Both the position numbers and the translations under genes were made by a program. This document shows positions 8,177-13,369 of a stretch of DNA of 13,369 nucleotides, piece by piece. The stretch spans positions 1 through 13,369 of the forward strand of contig NZ_JBHWOO010000108.1 of the NCBI RefSeq assembly GCF_043424415.1. The letters are read 5' to 3'. Source of the DNA: Luteococcus sp043424415. GTDB taxonomy: Bacteria; Actinomycetota; Actinomycetes; Propionibacteriales; Propionibacteriaceae. Position 1 is the stretch's first letter; the number at the start of each line of letters is the position of its first letter. The notes beneath the pieces were generated by a model. That model made no database searches and was not told the DNA's origin. It was given only the letters and a program-made list of their open reading frames with translations.

Positions 8177-8977
8177 ATGCCTCGCATCGAGCTTCCCCAC
8201 TTCCCCGGCGGCGAGCGGGCCCGCTACCGCTCCCGTTCGCTGGCCGCCACCCGCAGCAGCGCCCAGATGCTGATGCTCAAGCCGGCCATCTGGCGGCTGC
8301 TCGACGTGCACGTGCACGGCAAGCAGAACCTGGACGACCTCGAGGGCGCCTTCATCGCGGTCGCCAACCACTCCAGCCATTTCGACGCGCCACTGATCAT
8401 CGGTTCGCTGCCGCGTCGCCTCTCGCAGTACCTCTCGGCCGGTGCCGCCGCCGACTACTTCTTCGACGCCTGGTGGAAGGCCGCGCCGACCGCGCTGTTC
8501 TTCAACGCCTTCCCCGTCGACCGCAAGGGAACCCGTGGCCGCAAAGGGATCGCGGGCAACCTGCTCAGCGACGGCGTCCCGTTGATGCTCTTCCCCGAGG
8601 GCACCCGCTCGCGCACCGGGGCGATGGCGCCCTTCAAGCCGGGCGCGGCGGCGCTGTGCATCTCGCGCAGCGTGCCGGCCGTCCCGATCGCTCTGGTCGG
8701 CGCCTTCGCGGCATGGCCGTCGACGCAGAAGACCATGCCGCTCAACCGTCCGACCGTCCACGTGGTGATCGGCCCGCCGATGCACCCCATGCCCGGTGAG
8801 ATCGCGCACCAGTTCAACGAGCGGATGCGCCGCCAGGTGCTGGAGCTGCACGACTCCACCGCCCGCGCCTATGGCATGAAGACACTCGCCGAGTACGCCC
8901 ACACCGCCGCCCTCGAGAAAGCCCGCAGCTCGCAGGACCCCCAGACCGCCGATTCCCAGACGCAGGAGAAGCAGTGA
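8177..8977 (+). CDS. PlsC-type lysophospholipid / glycerol-phosphate acyltransferase
   Basis: This is a 266-residue acyltransferase that transfers a fatty acyl group to a glycerolipid hydroxyl at the membrane. It has the catalytic HX4D motif in NHSSHFD (His65, Asp70), the phosphate-binding motif FPEGTRSRTG (139-148) and the downstream VPAVPIALVG (166-175). The C-terminal 30 residues are hydrophilic and Gln/Ser-rich. The ATG at 8177 is preferred because GAAAGG lies about 9 nt upstream. An in-frame ATG at 8120, overlapping the SDR stop as ATGA, would add 19 low-complexity residues (total 285) and cannot be excluded. Its stop overlaps the next start (GTGA). Next to an AGPS homologue it may acylate sn-2 of 1-alkyl-glycerol 3-phosphate, or make acyl-DHAP. 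Family confidence is high; substrate is inferred. Confidence 0.92.
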   Translation: MPRIELPHFPGGERARYRSRSLAATRSSAQMLMLKPAIWRLLDVHVHGKQNLDDLEGAFIAVANHSSHFDAPLIIGSLPRRLSQYLSAGAAADYFFDAWWKAAPTALFFNAFPVDRKGTRGRKGIAGNLLSDGVPLMLFPEGTRSRTGAMAPFKPGAAALCISRSVPAVPIALVGAFAAWPSTQKTMPLNRPTVHVVIGPPMHPMPGEIAHQFNERMRRQVLELHDSTARAYGMKTLAEYAHTAALEKARSSQDPQTADSQTQEKQ

Positions 8978-10752
8978 CCCAGACCAGCGACCAGCCCAGC
9001 CCCATCCAGCCCGCCCGGGGCAACCAGGTCAAGCGCCAGAAGTGGTGGGGCTGGGGCGCCGACGGCGACAAGCCCTATGCAGTGCACAACAAGCCGAAGT
9101 TCCCCGCCTTCGCCCAGGAGGTGCTGGGCGTCGACATCCTCGCCAAACCGCTCCAGACACCGGACTTCTCCGCGCTCGACGTGCCCGCCAGCATCCTGGG
9201 CGACGAGCTGCGCCAGCGCCTGGTCGAGGCCGTCGGCGCCGACAACGTGGACACCGGCGACGAGCTGCGCGTGATCCACTCCTACGGCAAGGGGGTGCGC
9301 GACCTGGTGCGGGTGCGCCGCGGCCAGCTGGGGCGCGTCCCCGACGCGGTCGTGCATCCCGGCAACACCGACGAGGTGCAGGCCGTGATGGAGGCGGCGC
9401 TCGAGGCCGATGCCGTCGTGATCCCCTACGGCGGCGGGTCGAACATCGTCGCCGCCCTGGAGGCGGAGCCCGGCGAGCAGCGCCAGGTGCTGAGCATCAA
9501 CATGGGCCGGATGAACAAGGTCCTCGAGATCGACGAGGCCGCCGAGATCGCCCTCATCCAGGCCGGCGCCCTGGGCCCCGACATGGAGGCGCAGCTCAAC
9601 GAGGAGGGCTGGACGCTGGGCCACTTCCCCGACTCCTTCGTCTGGTCCACCGTCGGCGGCTGGATCGCCACCCGTTCCAGCGGTTCACAGTCGGACAAGT
9701 ACGGTGACATCTCCGAGGTCACCCGTGGCCTGCAGATGGTGATGCCCGCCCCGGCCGGCGACGCCGAGCGCACCCAGCTGCTGGAGCTGCGCCCGCTGCC
9801 GTCCTACTCCTCGGGCCCCAATGTGCGCGAGATGGTGCTCGGCTCCGAGGGACGGCTGGGAATCATCACCCAGGCGTGGATGCAGGTGCACAAGCTGGCG
9901 CCGGTGCGTGAGGTGCAGGCCTACTTCTACCCGAACTACGAGGCCGGGCTGAAGGCAGCCGAGCTGATCGCCCACTCCGACGTGCGCCCGATGATGCTGC
10001 GCGTCTCGGACGCCAACGAGACCAAGTTCTCGATGGCCAATGGCAGCAAGAGCTCGTCGAAGGTGAGCCACTACTCCAACAAGGCGGTCCAGAAGCTGAT
10101 GGAGGCCAAGGGCTGGGACCTGGACCAGATCTGCATCAGCTTCGTCGGCTTCGAGGGCAGCGCGGTGCACGTGCGCTATGCCAAGGGCGCCGTGAACAAG
10201 ATCGTGCGCAGCCAGGGCGGGATGAACGTCGGCAAGGGCCCCGGCACCCTGTTCGACCAGAAGAAGTACGACATCCCCTACATCCGCGACTTCCTGCTCA
10301 ACATCGGCGTGCCGGCCGACGTCTCCGAGACCGCCACCCCGTGGAGCCGCACCGTCGAGATCCACACCGAGACGGTCAAGGCCGCCACGAAGGCCTGGGA
10401 GGAGGCCGGCACGAGGGGCTTCATCATGTGCCACCTGTCGCACAGCTACCACGCGGGTGCCTGCCAGTACTTCACCTTCGCGATCGCCGACGACTCCGAG
10501 CAGAACATGCGCACCTATGACCAGGTCAAGCGCGCGGTGCAGGACTCCTTCATGGCGCACGGCGGCACGGTCAGCCACCACCACGGCGTCGGCGAGGAGC
10601 ACTCGCCGTGGATGGCCCAGGACATCAGCGAGGGCGGCGTCACCATCCAGAAGGCGCTCTTCGACGGCGTCGACCCCGGCCGCAACCTGAACCCGGGCAA
10701 GATCGTCCACGACGGCAAGCCGGGCATCAGCAGCAATTCCGAGGACGCCTGA
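8974..10752 (+). CDS. Alkyl-dihydroxyacetonephosphate synthase (AGPS)-like FAD enzyme
   Basis: This 592-residue flavoprotein matches eukaryotic AGPS, which swaps the acyl chain of acyl-DHAP for a fatty alcohol to make the ether bond. Features shared with AGPS from memory: WGWG near the N-terminus (25-28), PCMH-type FAD domain (about 120-305) with IPYGGGS (150-156), GHFPDS-x-x-WSTVGGWIATRSSG (216-237), and GSEGRLGIIT (290-299). Further matches are an Arg in MLRVSD (343), the active-site Tyr in GACQYFTF (499), and the triple-His motif SHHHGVG (534-540). The C-terminus VDPGRNLNPGKI is typical of the FAD-linked oxidase superfamily. The GTG start has AGGAG 5 nt upstream and overlaps the acyltransferase stop. 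It is last in the operon, ending before a strong hairpin. AGPS-like bacterial enzymes of unproven substrate exist (mycobacterial agpS-annotated genes), so the reaction is probable rather than certain. Confidence 0.88.
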   Translation: MTQTSDQPSPIQPARGNQVKRQKWWGWGADGDKPYAVHNKPKFPAFAQEVLGVDILAKPLQTPDFSALDVPASILGDELRQRLVEAVGADNVDTGDELRVIHSYGKGVRDLVRVRRGQLGRVPDAVVHPGNTDEVQAVMEAALEADAVVIPYGGGSNIVAALEAEPGEQRQVLSINMGRMNKVLEIDEAAEIALIQAGALGPDMEAQLNEEGWTLGHFPDSFVWSTVGGWIATRSSGSQSDKYGDISEVTRGLQMVMPAPAGDAERTQLLELRPLPSYSSGPNVREMVLGSEGRLGIITQAWMQVHKLAPVREVQAYFYPNYEAGLKAAELIAHSDVRPMMLRVSDANETKFSMANGSKSSSKVSHYSNKAVQKLMEAKGWDLDQICISFVGFEGSAVHVRYAKGAVNKIVRSQGGMNVGKGPGTLFDQKKYDIPYIRDFLLNIGVPADVSETATPWSRTVEIHTETVKAATKAWEEAGTRGFIMCHLSHSYHAGACQYFTFAIADDSEQNMRTYDQVKRAVQDSFMAHGGTVSHHHGVGEEHSPWMAQDISEGGVTIQKALFDGVDPGRNLNPGKIVHDGKPGISSNSEDA

Positions 10753-10755
10753 TCC

Positions 10756-10785
10756 ACGGCCCCACCGGAGCTCCGGTGGGGCCGT
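10756..10785 (+). terminator. Strong hairpin terminator after the AGPS-like operon
   Basis: ACGGCCCCACCGGAG is followed directly by its exact reverse complement, CTCCGGTGGGGCCGT. This forms a perfect 15-bp-arm palindrome starting 4 nt after the stop codon, with TTT shortly downstream (10791-10793). Confidence 0.85.
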
Positions 10786-10819
10786 CGGCCTTTCCGGGCT
10801 GGAGTTACCGGCACTGACG

Positions 10820-10892
10820 TCCACAAACCCCATCGAGAGCCGGCCTCAGTGCAGGTGCTGCATCCATGACCGCCCACGATGTGGTTTGTGGA
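10820..10892. repeat. 73-bp inverted repeat in the intergenic region, unexplained
   Basis: TCCACAAACCCCATCG (10820-10835) and CGATGTGGTTTGTGGA (10877-10892) are reverse complements in 15 of 16 positions, separated by 41 nt. The arms are AT-richer than the surroundings. It sits between the terminator of the AGPS-like operon and the promoter of the FemX-like gene, in a 212-bp gap without genes. It could be a small non-coding RNA, an operator or looping site, or a miniature transposon remnant. No coding content is visible. Confidence 0.55.
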
Positions 10893-10952
10893 GGCGCCCC
10901 GGGGGATCAGCCCCGCCCGGCCGAGCCCAGGACCCTCCCAAGGCCCGTCCGG

Positions 10953-10958
10953 TAGCCT
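10953..10958 (+). promoter_or_regulatory. -10 element of the leaderless FemX/racemase operon
   Basis: TAGCCT fits TANNNT and ends 6 nt before the GTG at 10965, placing the transcript start at the start codon. The AAGGG that touches the GTG is too close to serve as a Shine-Dalgarno. Confidence 0.5.
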
Positions 10959-10964
10959 CAAGGG

Positions 10965-12239
10965 GTGACCATCACCGTTCGTCAGATCACCGCCGAGCAG
11001 CACCTGGCCTTCATCGAGGCCAAGGCCGCCGACCCCAACTTCGGCACCACCGTGAGCTTCCTGCAGCTGCCCGCCTGGGCCAAGGTGAAGCCCGAGTGGG
11101 CGCACGAGTCCTTGGGCATCTTCGACGGCAGCGAGCTCGTCGGCACCGCCCTGGCCCTCTACCGCAGCATGCCGAAGATCGGCCGCACCCTGGCCTACCT
11201 GCCCGAGGGGCCAGTGGTGGACTGGAGGCGCGACGACATCGAGGAGATCCTGCAGGCGCTGGCCCAGCACGCGAAGCGCAAGGGTGCCTTCGGTCTGCGG
11301 ATCGGCCCCACCGTCATCGAGCGCGTCTGGGAGGCCGGCACCATCAAGGAGGCCATCGCCGACGAGCTGGTGACCAGCCTCTCGCAGGTGACCCCCGACT
11401 TCTCCGACCCGGCCCACGCCGCCCTGGCCGCCCGGCTGCGCCGAATGGGCTGGCGCACGCCCGAGGACGGCGAGGGCTTCGCCGCCGGGCAGCCCCAGTT
11501 CAACTTCCAACTGGTGCTCATCCACGAGGACGGCAGCCAGAAGAGCACTGACGAGGTGCTGGCGGGCATGAACCAGCAGTGGCGCCGCAACATCAAGAGG
11601 GCCGCCAAGGCGGGCGTCGACGTGGTGCGCGGCGGCCGCGAGGACTTGGCCGCCTTCCACGAGGTCTACCTGGTCACCGCCGAGCGCGACGGTTTCACCG
11701 GCCGCCCGCTGTCCTACTTCGAGACCATGTGGGATGCGCTGAACGGCGAGCCTAAGGGCGCGACTGTGGAGCAGCCCCATCAGCACGACCGGATGCGCGT
11801 CTACCTGGCCAGGCACGAGGGCGACGTGGTGGCGGCCACCACCTGGATCCAGGTGGGCCTGCACACCTGGTACTCCTACGGTGCCTCGGCCAACGAGAAG
11901 CGCGAGGTGCGCGGCTCCAATGCCATCCAGTGGCAGATGATCCAGGACTCGCTGGAGGCCGGGGCTGCGGTCTACGACCTGCGCGGCATCGTCCAGGGCG
12001 TCGGCGCCGACGATCCCGAGATCGGATTGATCCAGTTCAAGGTGGGCACCGGCGGCCGCGCCGTCGCCTACCTGGGCGAGTGGGACCTGGCGATCAACAA
12101 GCCGCTCTATGCGGCCTTCGACCTGTACATGAACCGCAGCCGTCACATGGCCCGGGCCAAGGCGCTCACGCGGAACCCGAAGCGCTTCCTCGGCCCGCTC
12201 AAGAAGTTCGTCGGCAGCGCGAAGGGGGCGGTGAAGTGA
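10965..12239 (+). CDS. FemA/FemB/FemX-family peptidoglycan interpeptide aminoacyltransferase
   Basis: This is a 424-residue protein of the FemABX family. These enzymes use aminoacyl-tRNA to add Gly, Ala or Ser to the stem peptide of lipid II or UDP-MurNAc-pentapeptide at the inner face of the membrane. Visible family traits are an early SFLQLPAWAKVK (first GNAT-like half), the lipid-II/sugar-facing segment TLAYLPEGPVVDW, and QQWRRNIKRAAKAGV opening the second half. GLHTWYSYGASANEKREVRGSNAIQWQMI and YDLRGI lead into LIQFKVGTGG-x-AVAYLGEWDL at the end. No long coiled-coil insertion (as in staphylococcal FemA) is evident, which suits FemX-like members. The C-terminal tail is basic. The GTG start is probably leaderless. 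Its stop overlaps the next gene (GTGA), coupling it to a racemase-fold enzyme. The amino acid added is not readable. Confidence 0.92.
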   Translation: MTITVRQITAEQHLAFIEAKAADPNFGTTVSFLQLPAWAKVKPEWAHESLGIFDGSELVGTALALYRSMPKIGRTLAYLPEGPVVDWRRDDIEEILQALAQHAKRKGAFGLRIGPTVIERVWEAGTIKEAIADELVTSLSQVTPDFSDPAHAALAARLRRMGWRTPEDGEGFAAGQPQFNFQLVLIHEDGSQKSTDEVLAGMNQQWRRNIKRAAKAGVDVVRGGREDLAAFHEVYLVTAERDGFTGRPLSYFETMWDALNGEPKGATVEQPHQHDRMRVYLARHEGDVVAATTWIQVGLHTWYSYGASANEKREVRGSNAIQWQMIQDSLEAGAAVYDLRGIVQGVGADDPEIGLIQFKVGTGGRAVAYLGEWDLAINKPLYAAFDLYMNRSRHMARAKALTRNPKRFLGPLKKFVGSAKGAVK

Positions 12240-13261
12240 GCCTCACCCTGCACATCGACACCGAGGCCTGGCGCAGCCACCTGCGCGGCGTCGCCGAGAA
12301 GACCCCCGGCCTGGTGCCGGTGGCCAAGGGCAATGGCTACGGCTTCGGGCTGGAGCGCCTGGCCCGGGAGGCGGCCGAGCTGGGCAGCGACGTGCTGGCC
12401 GTCGGCATCCAGGGCGAGGTCCGCACGGTGCGCGAGGCCGGCTGGCAGGGCGACGTGGTCGTCCTGACCCCGTGGAGCCCCGCCGACGGCACCGAGGTGC
12501 TCCACGACGAGCACGTGGTCAGCACCATCGCGCGCCTGGACGACCTGGCCGCAGCGAAGCTGGCCGCCCCGCAGACCCGGGTGATCCTGGAGATGCGCAC
12601 CTCGATGCGACGCCACGGGCTGGCCGTCGACGAGCTGGCCCGCGCCGTCGACGCCCTGGGCGAGCTGCGGCTGGAGGGCTGGACCATCCACCTGCCGATG
12701 GTGGCCGAGGACCGCCTGGGCGAGGCACGGGCCCTGGCCGCGGCGGCGCTGGCGGCCCGCCGGGCACCGCTGTGGCTCTCGCACCTGTCGAACGACGAGT
12801 ACGCCACCCTGTCGGGCGAGGTCGGTGTCGCCACCCATCTGCGCGTGGGCACCAAGCTGTGGCTCGGGGCGCCCGGCGCCACGCGTGTGACCGCGCGCGT
12901 GCTCGACATGCACCCGGTCTCGCGCGGTGAGCGGATCGGCTACTGGCAGCGGCGGATGCCGGTTGACGGCTGGGTGCTGGTGCTCAGCGGCGGCACGGCC
13001 AATGGCATCGCCCTGGAGGCGCCGAGTGCCGCCTCGAGCCTGCGCCAGCGCGCCATCACGGCGGTGACCGGCGGCATGGACGCAATGGGCCTGGCCCTGA
13101 GCCCCTACACGGTCGCGGGCAAGAAGCGTTTCTTCGTCGAGCCCCCGCACATGCAGAGCTCGCTGGTGCTGCTGCCCGGATGCGGTGCGGTGGCGATCGG
13201 CGACGAGGTTCCGGTGCAGGTGCGTGCCACGACGGCGACGGTGGATCGCATCGTCGGCTGA
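12236..13261 (+). CDS. Divergent alanine-racemase-fold PLP enzyme
   Basis: This is a 341-residue protein with the alanine racemase layout. An N-terminal TIM barrel has the PLP-lysine motif VAKGNGYGFG (Lys31), compared with the usual VVKANAYGHG. EMRTSMRRHGL (119-129) stands where the family has its VDTGMGRLG-type segment, and LRVGTKLWLG (202-211) at the RPGIALYG site. Then comes a C-terminal beta domain. Tyr236 in GERIGYWQRR may be the second catalytic base (Tyr of SYGATY in Alr). The usual PIGYADGY motif is replaced by LSGGTANGI, and the CMDQ-like site reads HMQSS. It may therefore racemise another amino acid, or be a non-standard Alr. The GTG start overlaps the FemX-like stop by 4 bp, so both products are probably made together. 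Role in cell-wall amino acid supply is inferred. Confidence 0.85.
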   Translation: MSLTLHIDTEAWRSHLRGVAEKTPGLVPVAKGNGYGFGLERLAREAAELGSDVLAVGIQGEVRTVREAGWQGDVVVLTPWSPADGTEVLHDEHVVSTIARLDDLAAAKLAAPQTRVILEMRTSMRRHGLAVDELARAVDALGELRLEGWTIHLPMVAEDRLGEARALAAAALAARRAPLWLSHLSNDEYATLSGEVGVATHLRVGTKLWLGAPGATRVTARVLDMHPVSRGERIGYWQRRMPVDGWVLVLSGGTANGIALEAPSAASSLRQRAITAVTGGMDAMGLALSPYTVAGKKRFFVEPPHMQSSLVLLPGCGAVAIGDEVPVQVRATTATVDRIVG

Positions 13262-13369
13262 GGCGCGCTCGTCACACCCGAAGCTGACATGCAGCAGGCC
13301 CGCCCGGAACAGGCCCACGCCCGCCATCGAGGCCATGGGGCGGTCGGGTCCGGGCGACGGGCTGAGCTC
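13262..13369. other. Right edge, no gene supported
   Basis: The last 108 bases after the racemase-like gene show no clear start with a ribosome binding site and no strong terminator hairpin. A 27-codon open frame from the ATG at 13289 runs off the edge without a Shine-Dalgarno. On the minus strand, open frames also cross the edge and could be the C-terminal end of a convergent gene. Neither can be judged from so little sequence. Confidence 0.4.

Noticed and set aside
10515..12146. 543-codon open frame on the minus strand
   Set aside because: It lies opposite the AGPS-like and FemX-like genes, shows the Gly/His/Leu/Val-rich composition of antisense frames in GC-rich DNA, and matches no family.
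12143..13336. 397-codon minus-strand frame at the right edge
   Set aside because: It is antisense to the racemase-like gene, with a His/Gln/Gly/Ala-rich composition and no motif.

Overview
The window is high-GC bacterial DNA with tightly packed genes and 4-bp ATGA/GTGA overlaps. At least three genes appear to be leaderless, with a TANNNT -10 hexamer 6-7 nt in front of the start codon. This points to an actinobacterium (Actinomycetota). A family such as Propionibacteriaceae is my best guess, from the gene content and from dispersed palindromic repeats of the 'GAGCTTGTCGAGG' type. No rRNA, tRNA, CRISPR array, phage or insertion-sequence gene is visible.

Left part (1-2760). A Gfo/Idh/MocA-family sugar or inositol dehydrogenase (17-1216) ends in a strong hairpin terminator. 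After a leader that could fold, with its ribosome binding site possibly sequestered, comes a 74-residue two-helix membrane protein (1416-1640). Convergent to it is a decayed MFS transporter gene (1652-2758, minus). It carries one clean frameshift and an internal deletion that removes about one and a half membrane helices.

Centre (2793-6556). A complete three-gene sugar ABC importer lies on the minus strand: lipoprotein binding protein, permease, ATPase. The genes are joined by ATGA overlaps. It is divergent from a GntR/UTRA-family regulator, and the shared 120-bp promoter region holds a perfect 9-9-9 inverted repeat, the likely operator. The ATPase has an unusual N-terminal extension encoded by a 99-nt palindromic repeat. 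The MFS pseudogene carries a second palindromic repeat of 75 nt. Both lengths are multiples of three.

Right part (6590-13369). A small Pro/Ala/Ser-rich lipoprotein is convergent to the regulator. Then comes a three-gene operon: short-chain dehydrogenase/reductase, PlsC-type lysophospholipid acyltransferase, and a 592-residue FAD enzyme with all the hallmarks of alkyl-dihydroxyacetonephosphate synthase (AGPS). Together these could supply the alkyl-transfer, ketone-reduction and sn-2 acylation steps of ether-lipid synthesis. I regard this as the most interesting system in the window. A perfect 15-bp-arm terminator closes the operon. After an intergenic region with an unexplained 73-bp inverted repeat, a second pair follows: a FemA/FemB/FemX-type peptidoglycan interpeptide transferase and an overlapping divergent alanine-racemase-fold enzyme, probably acting on cell-wall amino acids.
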